Shown in pieces: positions 29,944 to 39,681 of a stretch of DNA of 64,000 nucleotides (the first letter of the stretch is position 1; every line of letters begins with the position of its first letter). Location: NCBI RefSeq assembly GCF_002022445.1, contig NZ_MUYE01000001.1, forward strand, positions 1-64,000. The letters run 5' to 3'. The notes under the pieces were generated by a model. It was not told the DNA's origin. It ran no database searches and saw nothing but the letters and a program-made list of their open reading frames with translations. Origin of the DNA: Bartonella sp. AR 15-3. Its GTDB lineage: Bacteria > Pseudomonadota > Alphaproteobacteria > Rhizobiales > Rhizobiaceae. Both the position numbers and the translations under genes were made by a program.

Positions 29944-30903
29944 TTAAATTGTGAAAATCCGTTTTGGTTTAAATTGATTTTTATCAATTGTACCTATAGC
30001 CAGAAGCTGGTCTTTGTAAGTTACATAGACATTTTCTTTATCGATAGGGATGTTGTTTTCAAATAAAGCTACTGAATTACCCATCTTTATATGGAGTGCT
30101 TGAGTTTCATTGAGAGTATAGTGTGATAGGCAATGTAATGCGGTATCTGTTTTAATCAAGAACTGATCAAGTGTAGAGAAATCTCTCTTCGGCAAAGTAC
30201 AATTTTGATCTGTTGTTTCTTTACGAGATATTGCTGCCTTTAATTCATCCCATGTAATGAGATCATTTTCTCTGAAAGGTGAGACTTTTATACGGCGTAG
30301 GTCAGCAATATACCCATAACAACCGAGATCATGTCCCATATCACGTGCTAAGGAACGTACATAGGTTCCTTTTCCACATGTCATTTCAAAAATAGAATGT
30401 CCTTGAGCAGTGATTTCGATGAGTTTGAGGGTTTTAATTTCCACTTGACGAGGTGGAATTTCAATACTTGTACCTTTGCGCGCTAAATTATAGGCACGGT
30501 TACCAGCAATTTTAATTGCTGAAAATTGTGGAGGTTTTTGCCAAATAATACCTGTATATTTTGGTAAAAGAGTAAGGATACTTTCTTGTGTTGGGCGTAT
30601 CGGAGATATTTTAGTAATCTCACCTTCTAAATCATCTGTGGAACGCTCTTCTCCCCAGGCTACACAAAAATGATAAGTTTTTGCACCGTCCATAACATAA
30701 GGAACAGTTTTTGTTGCTTCTCCTAGTGCAATAGGTAATATGCCAGAAGCAAGGGGATCAAGTGTGCCAGCATGTCCAGCCTTTTGTGCATTAAAAAGCC
30801 ATTTGACTTTTGAGACAGCTGCTGCCGAACTCATTCCTTTAGGTTTATCAAGGATAATCCAGCCGGAAATAGAACGACCTTTTTTTTTGCGTTGTCGTGT
30901 CAC
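29944..30903 (-). CDS. truB: tRNA pseudouridine(55) synthase
   Basis: Makes pseudouridine 55 in the T-loop of tRNAs. Motif I is [13 protein letters not shown] (residues 14-26), and the catalytic Asp49 lies in [26 protein letters not shown] and the C-terminal PUA-like region are present. Length 319 is normal. The ATG overlaps the rbfA stop by 4 bases, placing it at the end of the nusA-infB transcription unit. Confidence 0.96.
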   Translation of the reverse strand: MTRQRKKKGRSISGWIILDKPKGMSSAAAVSKVKWLFNAQKAGHAGTLDPLASGILPIALGEATKTVPYVMDGAKTYHFCVAWGEERSTDDLEGEITKISPIRPTQESILTLLPKYTGIIWQKPPQFSAIKIAGNRAYNLARKGTSIEIPPRQVEIKTLKLIEITAQGHSIFEMTCGKGTYVRSLARDMGHDLGCYGYIADLRRIKVSPFRENDLITWDELKAAISRKETTDQNCTLPKRDFSTLDQFLIKTDTALHCLSHYTLNETQALHIKMGNSVALFENNIPIDKENVYVTYKDQLLAIGTIDKNQFKPKRIFTI

Positions 30904-31316
30904 GTTTTTTTATCTTTAAGTTTATCATTACGAAGATCACGCGCAACTTCAGGGGATCGGAGTAAAGCGTCAATTTTAGCAAAATTATCAAAACTGTTGT
31001 CGAAACGAAAACGGAGTGTAGGCATGTATTTCATTTGCCGTAACTGATGACTGATTGCTCCACGGATAAAACGGCTATTTTTATTTAAAGCATTAACGAT
31101 AGTATCATGAGAAGCTTTATCCACGGTATTAAGAAAAGAAACAAAGCAAGTAGCAACTTTCAAATCTGATGACATACGCACTTCAGAGACAGAAATAACA
31201 ATATTTTTAAAGGTATCATCAAGCAAAATACCCCGCTGCAATATGTGAGCTATGGCGTGGCGGACCTGTTCTCCTACTCTTAATTGACGTTGTGATGAAC
31301 TTATATTTTTTACCAA
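30900..31316 (-). CDS. rbfA: 30S ribosome-binding factor A
   Basis: Late 16S rRNA maturation and cold-adaptation factor with a KH-like fold. The 138 residues show the family pattern: [17 protein letters not shown] at the N-terminus, [15 protein letters not shown] in the middle, and [17 protein letters not shown] before a charged tail. It lies between infB (123 bases upstream) and truB (4-base overlap). Confidence 0.95.
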   Translation of the reverse strand: MVKNISSSQRQLRVGEQVRHAIAHILQRGILLDDTFKNIVISVSEVRMSSDLKVATCFVSFLNTVDKASHDTIVNALNKNSRFIRGAISHQLRQMKYMPTLRFRFDNSFDNFAKIDALLRSPEVARDLRNDKLKDKKT

Positions 31317-31395
31317 AATTATTCCTTTTATACTCTGTTTTTCCTTTGTTCTCTTAAAAAATAAAGAAAGATAGAGATATTACATTAAGTTTAAT

Positions 31396-31427
31396 ACTTT
31401 CCTTTTTTAACTATTAGAAAGGAAAGT
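31396..31427 (-). other. stable hairpin just after infB
   Basis: ACTTTCCTTT (31396-31405) and AAAGGAAAGT (31418-31427) form a 10-bp perfect stem with a 12-base loop, 13 bases after the infB stop. No clear U-run follows on the minus strand, so it is more likely a processing or stability structure than a strong terminator. Confidence 0.4.
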
Positions 31428-31439
31428 TCTTAAGTGACT

Positions 31440-33977
31440 TTATAATGTACGATTGATATGCTCGACTCGGAAAGTTTCAATAATGTCACCTGCACGAATA
31501 TCATCATAGTTTTCAAATGCCATTCCACATTCTTGACCGGCTTGTACTTCATTGACTTCGTCTTTGAAGCGTTTGAGTGTTTTAAGTTTTCCTTCATGAA
31601 TAACAATATTATCTCGAATCAGCCGAACACCAGCTCCTCGTTCTATTTTTCCTTCTGTAACTCGACAACCAGCAACTTTTCCAATTTTTGTAATGTTAAA
31701 GATTTCTAGAGTTTCGGCATTACCAAGGAAGGTTTCACGCTGTTCTGGTGATAATAATCCTGACATGGCTGCTTTTATATCATCAACAAGATCATAAATG
31801 ATGTTATAATAACGGATTTCAATTCCTTGAATTTTAGCTGCATCTCGTACTTGTTTATTTGCTCGAACATTAAAGCCAATAATAGCAGAGTGAGAAGCTT
31901 CAGCGAGAGAAATATCACTTTCAGTAATACCTCCAGCACCAGAATGCACGACGCGTGCGCGCACTTCTTCATTCCCTAGTGTTTCTAATGCTAAAGTGAT
32001 TGCTTCAATAGACCCTTGAACATCTCCTTTAATTATAAGTGGAAATTCTTTTACACCGGTAGTTTGTAATTTTGTCATCATTTGTTCAAGAGAGCCACGA
32101 GAGCTAGTTTGTCGAGCTACAGCTTTTTCACGAGCTAGGTGTTGACGGTATTCAGCAATTTCTCGTGCTTTTGCTTCATTTGATACTACAGCAAATCGGT
32201 CACCAGCTTGTGGTGTACCTTGTATGCCTAAAATTTCAATTGGTGTAGAAGGCCCTGCTTTTTTAATATGGCAACCATAATCGTCAATTAAAGCACGAAC
32301 ACGTCCCCATTCATTGCCGGCAACGATAATATCAGAAAGCTGTAATGTACCTTTTTGGACAAGAACAGTTGCAACAGGTCCTCGTCCCCGATCAAGTTTA
32401 GCTTCAATAACAATACCTTCTGCGGTTCGGTCTGAATCTGCCTTAAGATCAAGAAGCTCGGCTTGGAGAAGAATAGCTTCCAAAAGTTTATCAAGATTCT
32501 GTCCAGTTTTAGCAGAAACTTCAACTTCCAAAATTTCACCGCCCATAGTTTCAACAAAAACTTCATGTTGTAAAAGTTCTGTACGTACTTTTTGCGCATC
32601 AGCAGTTGGTTTATCAATTTTGTTAATGGCAACAATAATAGGGACATTAGCAGCTTTTGCATGATTAATGGACTCAACGGTTTGTGGCATCACACTATCA
32701 TCAGCAGATACTACTAAAACAGCAATATCAGTTACTTCAGCACCACGAGCACGCATAGCTGTAAAAGCAGAATGTCCAGGTGTATCGATAAAGGTAATCT
32801 TTTGACCGTTTTGTTCAACCTGATAAGCACCGATATGCTGTGTAATTCCACCTGCTTCACCAGAAACAACATTGGCTTTACGAATAGCATCAAGAAGAGA
32901 AGTCTTTCCATGGTCAACATGACCCATAATGGTTACAACAGGTGGACGTGGGCGCATCTTTAATGGGTTATCACTGATATTGAAAATGCCATCTTCTACA
33001 TCAGATTCTGAAACACGTTTAACTGTATGACCAAATTCAACAGCGATGAGCTCTGCAATATCTGCATCGATGATATCTCCAGGCTTCATCATTTGTCCTT
33101 GTTTCATCAAAAATTTAATAACATCAACAGAACGTTCAGTCATGCGCTGAGCAAGTTCTTGAATGGTAATAGTTTCAGGAAGAATAACTTCACGGGAAAT
33201 TTTTTCTCTTGGTTCTTGGTTTTGTGCACGTTTGAATTTTTCTTGACGACGACGCATTGCTGCTATTGAACGGCCACGTCCATTTCCTTCTTCATCCAAA
33301 GCACTATTAAGGGTAAGCTTTCCTCGGCGACGTTCATCAGCTCCTTTCACAACTTTAGGTGAACGTATTTCTGGTTTAGAAGAATTAGCACGTCGGTTGT
33401 ATCTCTCTTCATTATCATTCGTAATACGTTTTTCCGCTGGCGATGTATTTTTAAGCGGAATAGCTACTTCTAACGCTTTTACATCTATTGCTGCGATAGG
33501 TTCTGTTGAGGAGAGGGCAGAAGTATGAGTTGGAATTTTCTCTGTAGTATTTTTATTTTTTCGGAGTATTTCCATTTCTTGATGAGTTTGTAAATACGAG
33601 CTTTTTTCACGTTCTTTGTCGCGTTTTTCTTTTTCAGCTTGTTTACGTATTATTTTTTCTTGGACATGTGCTTCTTCTAAAGCACGGCGTCTCGCTTCTA
33701 TTTCTGCTGATGAAAGGTTGCATTGGGCTACAGGTTTACTGGGCGGTATTTCTTCAAATTTTGGTTTGGAGCGCTGAACTACATGTGGTTTAGTAATAGA
33801 TTGTGGTGCTTCAGTTTTTTCATCGGGGCGTGTAATTTTGCGCCGTTTAGTTTCGACAACCACAGCCTTTGTACGACCATGGCTGAAATTTTGTTTAACT
33901 ATATTAGTTTCTAATCCTGACCGTTTTAAGGTCAGTGTTTTTTTAGCTGTTATTGTGTCATTATCGTTTTTACTCAT
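31440..33977 (-). CDS. infB: translation initiation factor IF-2
   Basis: GTPase that brings initiator tRNA to the 30S subunit. The 845 residues comprise a long charged, low-complexity N-terminal part (to about 260), the IF2_N domain ([10 protein letters not shown]), the G domain with GHVDHGKTS (around residue 350), DTPGH, NKID and SAK motifs, and the C-terminal IF2 domains. It follows the ylxR-type gene with a one-base overlap in the conserved rimP-nusA-ylxR-infB-rbfA-truB order. Confidence 0.97.
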   Translation of the reverse strand: MSKNDNDTITAKKTLTLKRSGLETNIVKQNFSHGRTKAVVVETKRRKITRPDEKTEAPQSITKPHVVQRSKPKFEEIPPSKPVAQCNLSSAEIEARRRALEEAHVQEKIIRKQAEKEKRDKEREKSSYLQTHQEMEILRKNKNTTEKIPTHTSALSSTEPIAAIDVKALEVAIPLKNTSPAEKRITNDNEERYNRRANSSKPEIRSPKVVKGADERRRGKLTLNSALDEEGNGRGRSIAAMRRRQEKFKRAQNQEPREKISREVILPETITIQELAQRMTERSVDVIKFLMKQGQMMKPGDIIDADIAELIAVEFGHTVKRVSESDVEDGIFNISDNPLKMRPRPPVVTIMGHVDHGKTSLLDAIRKANVVSGEAGGITQHIGAYQVEQNGQKITFIDTPGHSAFTAMRARGAEVTDIAVLVVSADDSVMPQTVESINHAKAANVPIIVAINKIDKPTADAQKVRTELLQHEVFVETMGGEILEVEVSAKTGQNLDKLLEAILLQAELLDLKADSDRTAEGIVIEAKLDRGRGPVATVLVQKGTLQLSDIIVAGNEWGRVRALIDDYGCHIKKAGPSTPIEILGIQGTPQAGDRFAVVSNEAKAREIAEYRQHLAREKAVARQTSSRGSLEQMMTKLQTTGVKEFPLIIKGDVQGSIEAITLALETLGNEEVRARVVHSGAGGITESDISLAEASHSAIIGFNVRANKQVRDAAKIQGIEIRYYNIIYDLVDDIKAAMSGLLSPEQRETFLGNAETLEIFNITKIGKVAGCRVTEGKIERGAGVRLIRDNIVIHEGKLKTLKRFKDEVNEVQAGQECGMAFENYDDIRAGDIIETFRVEHINRTL

Positions 33978-34609
33978 TATATTTCCTTCACGGCATTTGC
34001 CGTTATTGTACTAAGCTTATTGCATTTATTCTCACGATAGGTAGTCAGTTTGTATATCGCTTTGATAAATCCCTCTGCAGCTTTCGTATTCAATAAGGCA
34101 GCATGTATCACAGGATTAGTTCCAAAAGCCATACTCATTTCATCACTTGTAAATAAAGATATAACTTTTATATTCTGATTTATTCGTTGTTGTATTGCGT
34201 GGATGGCTTGTGAAATTTTGCGTTTTCCATCTTCTTTTGCTTCTTTTGCATGAAGAACAAGAATAACTTGACCTGCGCGGATAGCGGAAATAACTTTGAC
34301 TGATCCTGTGACAATAGTCCCGGCTTTTCGAGCCATAGAAAGGTTTGTAAGGGCAGTTTTTAGTAATAATTTATCCACAATATGAGCGAGATTTTCAGAA
34401 ACCTCAACATCTGTTTTAAGATTTTTACTAAAAACTTTATGTTTAACTGCCTTTTCTATAATAGCGTGATGAGCAGAAACCCAAAGACCACGTCCGGGTA
34501 AATTAGCTTTAAGATCAGGGATAATTTGATTATTTGGACCAATGACAAAACGGATCAGCGTTGCCGCTGAAGCACTTTTCTTCGTTACAATACAGGTCCG
34601 CTCATTCAT
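33977..34609 (-). CDS. YlxR-type RNA-binding protein (DUF448 plus L7Ae-like domain)
   Basis: A 210-residue protein encoded between nusA and infB. Residues 1-75 are the DUF448/YlxR fold ([21 protein letters not shown]); residues about 95-190 resemble an L7Ae/L30e-type RNA-binding domain ([18 protein letters not shown]). Short YlxR proteins of Firmicutes lack the second domain, so this is the fused form found in Alphaproteobacteria. Its precise role is unknown; YlxR relatives affect ribosome or RNase P function. It overlaps infB by one base and touches nusA. Confidence 0.88.
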   Translation of the reverse strand: MNERTCIVTKKSASAATLIRFVIGPNNQIIPDLKANLPGRGLWVSAHHAIIEKAVKHKVFSKNLKTDVEVSENLAHIVDKLLLKTALTNLSMARKAGTIVTGSVKVISAIRAGQVILVLHAKEAKEDGKRKISQAIHAIQQRINQNIKVISLFTSDEMSMAFGTNPVIHAALLNTKAAEGFIKAIYKLTTYRENKCNKLSTITANAVKEI

Positions 34610-36223
34610 TTAAAACGTATCCACATCCAAATTATCTGTTGCTTCATTTTCTACAGGATGCTGTTTAATAAGATCAGTTTGATTTATCCAGCCTGCTTGC
34701 ACACGTGCTGCTAATACCATGGCTTCTGCATCAGCGCGCGTAACATCAAAAGGAGTCAAGATGCCAGGAAAATTTTGTGTTTGACCTTCTTTAAATTCTC
34801 GCCATCCAACGAGATCGTCAACTGCATAGCCTGCAAAATCTTCCATTGTTTTTATTCCATCCTCACCTATAGCGACTAGCATAGCATTTGTTATACCAGG
34901 AAGTAATTGTAATTCATCTGAAACACCAAGCTTTTTACGCTTTTCATTAAGCTCTTTTTCTTTACGTTCTAAATATTTACGTGCACGATTTTGGATTTCT
35001 GAAGCAGTGTCATGATCGAAGCCATCAATAGACTTTATTTCTTCAAGATCAACGTAAGCGATTTCTTCAATTGAGATGAAACCTTCTGAAGCCATAACTT
35101 GCCCAACCATTTCATCAACATCTAAAGTTTCCATAAAAAGTTTGCTACGTTCGCTAAATTCTTTATGACGATTTTCGGATTCTTCCTGTTCTGTTAGAAT
35201 ATCAATATTCCATCCTGTTAATTGCGAAGCTAAACGCACATTTTGTCCACGTCGACCAATTGCAAGACTAAGCTGATCATCAGGCACTACGACTTCAATA
35301 CGTTCTGCATCTTCATCAAGGACGACTTTTGAAACTTCAGCAGGCTGCAGTGCATTAACGATAAATGTTGCGGCATCAGGCGACCAAGGAATAATGTCAA
35401 TTTTTTCACCTTGTAATTCTGCAACAACAGCCTGAACACGGCTTCCTCGCATTCCGACACATGCACCAACGGGATCAATTGAGCCATCGCGTGAAACAAC
35501 AGCGATTTTTGCACGTGAACCTGGATCACGAGCAACAGATTTAATTTCTATAATACCATCATAAATTTCTGGGACTTCCATGGTAAAAAGTTTTGCCATA
35601 AATTGAGGATGTGTACGTGAAAGGAAAACTTGTGGTCCTCTTGGTTCACGGTGTACATCATGAACAAATGCACGAATGCGATCTCCATAACGAAAAGATT
35701 CCCGCGGAATTAATTCATCACGTCGCACGATAGCTTCTCCACGGCCTATATCGACAATAACGTTGCCATATTCCACACGTTTGACTGTCCCAGAAATAAT
35801 CTCACCAATTTTATTTTTGAATTCTTCGAATTGATGATTACGTTCTGCATCACGGACTTTTTGCACAATAACTTGTTTCGCAGATTGTGTTGCAATGCGT
35901 CCAAAATCCATGGGAGGTAAAAGATCGGAAAGAAAATCACCAACTTTTGCGTCTTCTTTGCGTTTTAGGGCATCAGATAAAGCGATTTCAGTTGTATAAT
36001 CTTCAACAATATCAACAACTTTAAGAAGACGTTGTAATTTAATTTCACCTGTCTTAGAATTGATTTCAGCACGGATATTGGTTTCTTGGCCATAACGAGA
36101 ACGTGCGGCTTTCTGAATAGCATCAGCCATCGCAGAAATGACAATTTCACGGTCAATCGACTTCTCACGTGCAACAGCATCTGCAATTTGCAGAAGTTCA
36201 AGCCTGTTAGCGCTTATAGCCAT
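34610..36223 (-). CDS. nusA: transcription termination/antitermination protein NusA
   Basis: Binds RNA polymerase and nascent RNA to control pausing, termination and antitermination. Order: NusA N-terminal domain (1-130), S1 domain (about 135-200, SGTVKRVEYGNVIVDIGRGEA), KH domains (about 230-345, including GACVGMRGSRVQAV and AIGRRGQNVRLASQ) and C-terminal acidic repeats containing DEMVGQVMASEGF and LLPGITNAMLVAIGE. 537 residues, typical for Alphaproteobacteria. 100 bases after rimP. Confidence 0.97.
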   Translation of the reverse strand: MAISANRLELLQIADAVAREKSIDREIVISAMADAIQKAARSRYGQETNIRAEINSKTGEIKLQRLLKVVDIVEDYTTEIALSDALKRKEDAKVGDFLSDLLPPMDFGRIATQSAKQVIVQKVRDAERNHQFEEFKNKIGEIISGTVKRVEYGNVIVDIGRGEAIVRRDELIPRESFRYGDRIRAFVHDVHREPRGPQVFLSRTHPQFMAKLFTMEVPEIYDGIIEIKSVARDPGSRAKIAVVSRDGSIDPVGACVGMRGSRVQAVVAELQGEKIDIIPWSPDAATFIVNALQPAEVSKVVLDEDAERIEVVVPDDQLSLAIGRRGQNVRLASQLTGWNIDILTEQEESENRHKEFSERSKLFMETLDVDEMVGQVMASEGFISIEEIAYVDLEEIKSIDGFDHDTASEIQNRARKYLERKEKELNEKRKKLGVSDELQLLPGITNAMLVAIGEDGIKTMEDFAGYAVDDLVGWREFKEGQTQNFPGILTPFDVTRADAEAMVLAARVQAGWINQTDLIKQHPVENEATDNLDVDTF

Positions 36224-36323
36224 TGATTTTCTCCTTTTTTATGCCACATGAGGGCAGGGGGGCGTTAATATTAATTGTTATAGTTTTTTTCGTTCTTGAG
36301 ATGTTTAAGATTATCATTCGGGA

Positions 36324-36896
36324 TTAATTGTTGGCACAATCTTTATTTTTTTTCAATGTGTCACGAATAAGTTCATCGGTAAGGATCAAACGCGCATTAG
36401 TAATATTAGAAAAAGGAATAAATATATTTGCTTCTTCTCTATCAGCTGTTTTCTCGATATTTAAAGTAAATCCACTTTGTGTAATATCCGTAAGCTTACC
36501 ACGAAATTTTTGGCGTCCATCAATAATGGTACTGGTTTCAATTTTTGCTAGATGTCCTTGCCAATGAAAAAAATCAGATTTTCTTACGAGTGGACGATCA
36601 ATACCAGGAGATGAAACTTCTAAATGATATTTTCGTTCAATAATATTTTCTATGTCAAGGAGAGGTGCAACAGTTCGACTCACTATTTCGCAATCTTTTA
36701 TTGTCATGGTGCCATTAGTACGTTCAACCATAATTTGAAGTGTTAAACCATTTAAACTCAAAAGTTTTGTGCAAATTAAATGAAAACCTAAAGGTTTTAG
36801 TAATGGTATAATAAGAGCAGAAACACGTGCTGCAACGCCATCTTCTTCAAACAAACGTGGTTCATTAATATCATCCATTCTTTCAATTGCGTTCAT
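36324..36896 (-). CDS. rimP: ribosome maturation factor RimP
   Basis: Needed for 30S maturation. The body has the two family domains: ALIIPLLKPLGFHLICTKL and CEIVSRTVAPLLDIE in the N-terminal half, and LEVSSPGIDRPL leading into the C-terminal SH3-like half. The frame is open back to an ATG at 36956, but that codon lies inside a terminator-like hairpin (36930-36960), so the start is set at the ATG at 36896 (190 residues, GGTGA upstream). An ATG at 36878 is also possible. It heads the nusA-infB unit. Confidence 0.92.
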   Translation of the reverse strand: MNAIERMDDINEPRLFEEDGVAARVSALIIPLLKPLGFHLICTKLLSLNGLTLQIMVERTNGTMTIKDCEIVSRTVAPLLDIENIIERKYHLEVSSPGIDRPLVRKSDFFHWQGHLAKIETSTIIDGRQKFRGKLTDITQSGFTLNIEKTADREEANIFIPFSNITNARLILTDELIRDTLKKNKDCANN

Positions 36897-36929
36897 ATGA
36901 TTCACCCAAGTTGTTATCGAACTTACAAC

Positions 36930-36960
36930 AAAAAAGAGTGGCTCCAAACGGACCACTCCT
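36930..36960 (-). terminator. rho-independent terminator or attenuator between trmB and rimP
   Basis: On the minus strand GAGTGG-TCC-GTTT-GG-AG-CCACTC is followed by six T's: a 6-bp outer stem, a 2-3 bp inner stem and a 4-base loop. It ends only 34 bases before the rimP ATG, so the rimP operon promoter may lie before it and the hairpin may act as an attenuator rather than only as the metK-trmB terminator. Confidence 0.7.
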
Positions 36961-37041
36961 CATCATAAGGCCGAAAATCTGTCTTCTTATACTCTTAAAC
37001 AGAAAATTTTACAAGTCGTTTATAGTAAAGCATTTTATTCC

Positions 37042-37743
37042 TTACTTTTTTATAAAAGTAAGATAAGTGGGTGTTCTACCTTCATATAGAGCTTTAGCTT
37101 CATATCGGGTACTTGGCCATAGTGGATAGGCAATTTTCCAGTCTGGAGGATTTTCTGCAAGCCACTCAAAACTATTGTGTTGAGCACAATGATAAAGTGT
37201 CCAGTTGACGTAGGTGTCTATATCACTGGCAAAGCGTAATTTTTTACCTACTTTAAGAACTCGAGAAAAACGGTTTAGATTTTTTTCATTAATGAACCTT
37301 CGTTTCCAATGCTTTTTTTTAGGCCATGGATCAGGATAAAATAAATCTATTCCATCAAGAGATTCTGTTGGCAACCAATCAAGAAAACGCGTAGCATCAT
37401 CGTTATAAAGACGAAGTTGATTTTGATATTCTTTGTGCTTTTCAGTGTATGACAATATTTTTGCCATTCCATTAATAAAAGGTTCTATACCGATAAAACC
37501 TGTACGTGGGAAACATTTCATTTCATGGAGTAAATGTTCTCCTCCGCCAAAGCCAATTTCAAGTCGGACTTCTTCTACTGGATTGGTGAATAAAGATACT
37601 AACTTTAAAGGTGCAGGTTTGCTTAAGTCAATGTTAAGAGTAGGAAGAAGCGTATTTATAAGCGCAATTTGACTGCTTCGTAACCGTTTTCCCTGTCGGC
37701 GACCAAAAAATGCTTCACTCATACGCGTTTTATGCTCAGTCAT
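37042..37743 (-). CDS. trmB: tRNA (guanine-N7)-methyltransferase
   Basis: Methylates G46 in the variable loop of tRNAs. The SAM motif EIGFGGGEH (near residue 77) and the family motif [17 protein letters not shown] are clear, as is the C-terminal [12 protein letters not shown]. 233 residues. It overlaps the metK stop by 4 bases (ATGA), indicating coupling. Confidence 0.96.
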   Translation of the reverse strand: MTEHKTRMSEAFFGRRQGKRLRSSQIALINTLLPTLNIDLSKPAPLKLVSLFTNPVEEVRLEIGFGGGEHLLHEMKCFPRTGFIGIEPFINGMAKILSYTEKHKEYQNQLRLYNDDATRFLDWLPTESLDGIDLFYPDPWPKKKHWKRRFINEKNLNRFSRVLKVGKKLRFASDIDTYVNWTLYHCAQHNSFEWLAENPPDWKIAYPLWPSTRYEAKALYEGRTPTYLTFIKK

Positions 37744-39026
37744 GGTATTTTAATCATTTTTTTAAGTTTTCCAACTAGATCAGTTTTTTCCCAAGAAAAT
37801 GAACCATCATGTTCTGGTTTGCGTCCAAAGTGGCCATAAGCAGCGGTTTTTGCGTAAATAGGTTTGTTGAGATCAAGATGTTTTCGGATACCTGTTGGTG
37901 ATAGATCCATTATTTTGGGAATTGTAGTTGCAATAACACTTTCATCTACTTTCCCTGTTCCATGGAGATTAAGATAAATGGACAAAGGTTCTGCAATGCC
38001 AATTGCATAGGAGAGTTGAATAGTGCATTGATCTGCTAAATTAGCTGCAACAATATTTTTAGCTAGGTAGCGTGCAGCATAAGTTGCAGAACGATCAACT
38101 TTTGTTGTATCTTTACCTGAAAAAGCACCACCACCATGAGGTGCAGCACCACCATAAGTATCCACAATAATTTTCCGTCCTGTTAATCCCGCATCACTTT
38201 TAGGACCACCAATAACAAATTTTCCTGTTGGATTAATATACCATCTGCATTGATTAGAAATTGGGATATCATGTAAAGCTTGAAAAATATAGGGCTCAAC
38301 AATTGTACGGACTTTATTTGAATCCCAACTTTCATCAAGGTGCTGTACTGAAAGGACAATCGATGTTACTTCTGCGGGTTTCCCATTTTTGTATCGTATT
38401 GTTATTTGGTTTTTAGCATCTGGTCCTAGTTTACAAGTTTCTCCCTCTTTCCTATGACGCGCTATCGCAAGATGTTCTAAAATCTTATGTGCATAATAAA
38501 TTGGTGCAGGCATGAGATCTGGTGTTTCACGGCAAGCATATCCAAACATAATGCCTTGATCACCTGCTCCTTCTTCACCATGACGATCAATGGCGTTATC
38601 AACTCCTTGTGCGATGTCAGCTGATTGTGGACGTAAAAGGACATCAATTTTAACGGTTTTCCAATGAAAATCTTCTTGTTCGTAACCAATAACACGAATG
38701 GCATGACGCACAACTTTGCGAAAAGGGGTAGGATTAATAATAAGAGAGCCAACTTTATCACGTATAAATTGACCGTTCTTGTCTTTTTTTAAAAGTGTAT
38801 CGGGAACGCGTACTTCACCAGCTATGACAACACGATTGACACTCACTAAAGCTTCACAAGCAACTCGTATTAACCATGGGTTAGTTCCTGTTTTGTAAGC
38901 TTCCCTGTAGATCATATCAACGATTTCATCAGAAATTCGGTCACAAATTTTATCGGGATGTCCTTCCGATACCGACTCACTTGTAAAAAGATAATCTTGA
39001 TGCGGCATGGGAACTCTCTCAAGCAA
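37740..39026 (-). CDS. metK: S-adenosylmethionine synthase
   Basis: Makes SAM from methionine and ATP in the cytoplasm. Signature hexapeptide region [12 protein letters not shown] and the P-loop GGGAFSGKD are present; the N-terminus reads [18 protein letters not shown]. At 428 residues it is longer than the 384-residue E. coli enzyme, as in Rhizobiales, because of inserted loops. Frame opens at 39026 ([14 protein letters not shown]); Met7 (39008) is a possible start. Its promoter region contains a perfect 8-6-8 palindrome (39071-39092) next to the XRE regulator gene. Confidence 0.96.
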   Translation of the reverse strand: MLERVPMPHQDYLFTSESVSEGHPDKICDRISDEIVDMIYREAYKTGTNPWLIRVACEALVSVNRVVIAGEVRVPDTLLKKDKNGQFIRDKVGSLIINPTPFRKVVRHAIRVIGYEQEDFHWKTVKIDVLLRPQSADIAQGVDNAIDRHGEEGAGDQGIMFGYACRETPDLMPAPIYYAHKILEHLAIARHRKEGETCKLGPDAKNQITIRYKNGKPAEVTSIVLSVQHLDESWDSNKVRTIVEPYIFQALHDIPISNQCRWYINPTGKFVIGGPKSDAGLTGRKIIVDTYGGAAPHGGGAFSGKDTTKVDRSATYAARYLAKNIVAANLADQCTIQLSYAIGIAEPLSIYLNLHGTGKVDESVIATTIPKIMDLSPTGIRKHLDLNKPIYAKTAAYGHFGRKPEHDGSFSWEKTDLVGKLKKMIKIP

Positions 39027-39070
39027 AAAAGAAATCGATATTTCATGTGTCGTATATTCAAATTTACCTT

Positions 39071-39092
39071 ATTTGCCAATCTTATGGCAAAT
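39071..39092. promoter_or_regulatory. palindrome in the metK promoter region
   Basis: ATTTGCCA-atctta-TGGCAAAT is a perfect 8-bp inverted repeat with a 6-base spacer, 45 bases before the metK frame and 32 bases after the XRE regulator stop. No T-run follows on the minus strand. A binding site for the neighbouring HTH protein is a natural guess; an RNA hairpin is also possible. Confidence 0.45.
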
Positions 39093-39123
39093 CGTCAATA
39101 ATAATATAAAAAAGAATATAATT

Positions 39124-39537
39124 TTATAGTTTGTTGTCATGATCTTCTTCAGAAAGAGCTTTTGCTAAATCAATGATTTTTCGACGCACTTTAGCATCAG
39201 ATATATTGGTAAAAGCGCGCATTAATTGAATACCTTCACTGCTGGAACAAAAATCTATAAAATTATTATCACTTTCCGTAAAACCATCTATAGATTGTAT
39301 AGCAATTCCTTTATCAAAAAAATAGGAGACTGGAACATCCATAATTTCTGCAATTGCTTGGAGGCGGCTTGCTCCAACACGGTTTGTTCCTTTTTCATAT
39401 TTTTGAATTTGCTGAAAAGTAATACCTAATTTTTCACCGAGTTTTTCTTGAGTAAGACCTAATATATTACGACGCAAACGAATACGGGCTCCAACATAAA
39501 TATCTATTGGATCGGGTTTTTTTCTAGTTTTGGTCAT
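39124..39537 (-). CDS. XRE-family helix-turn-helix transcriptional regulator
   Basis: A Cro/CI-type regulator conserved beside metK in Rhizobiales. The helix-turn-helix covers residues about 15-65 of the chosen frame (RRNILGLTQEKLGEKLGITF, then QQIQKYEKGTNRV). The C-terminal half is acidic and mostly helical. The start is set at the ATG at 39537 (137 residues) because the 13 extra N-terminal codons from 39576 lie over a palindrome and do not resemble the family. Target genes are unknown; metK, directly downstream, is the obvious candidate. Confidence 0.85.
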   Translation of the reverse strand: MTKTRKKPDPIDIYVGARIRLRRNILGLTQEKLGEKLGITFQQIQKYEKGTNRVGASRLQAIAEIMDVPVSYFFDKGIAIQSIDGFTESDNNFIDFCSSSEGIQLMRAFTNISDAKVRRKIIDLAKALSEEDHDNKL

Positions 39538-39561
39538 AATGCAACTCTTTATTTTCAGCGC

Positions 39562-39577
39562 TTTGTTTCCAAACAAA
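39562..39577. promoter_or_regulatory. palindrome upstream of the XRE regulator gene
   Basis: TTTGTTT-CC-AAACAAA, a perfect 7-2-7 inverted repeat, starts 25 bases before the regulator's ATG. The position suits autoregulation by the XRE protein. Confidence 0.4.
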
Positions 39578-39681
39578 CATTAGGTGCATGTGAGGTTAGT
39601 TTATTATAAATGAAGATGATATGTAATACTTTTCTTGACGTTACTGGTACACATAACATGATATTGTACATAAGCACTCAA

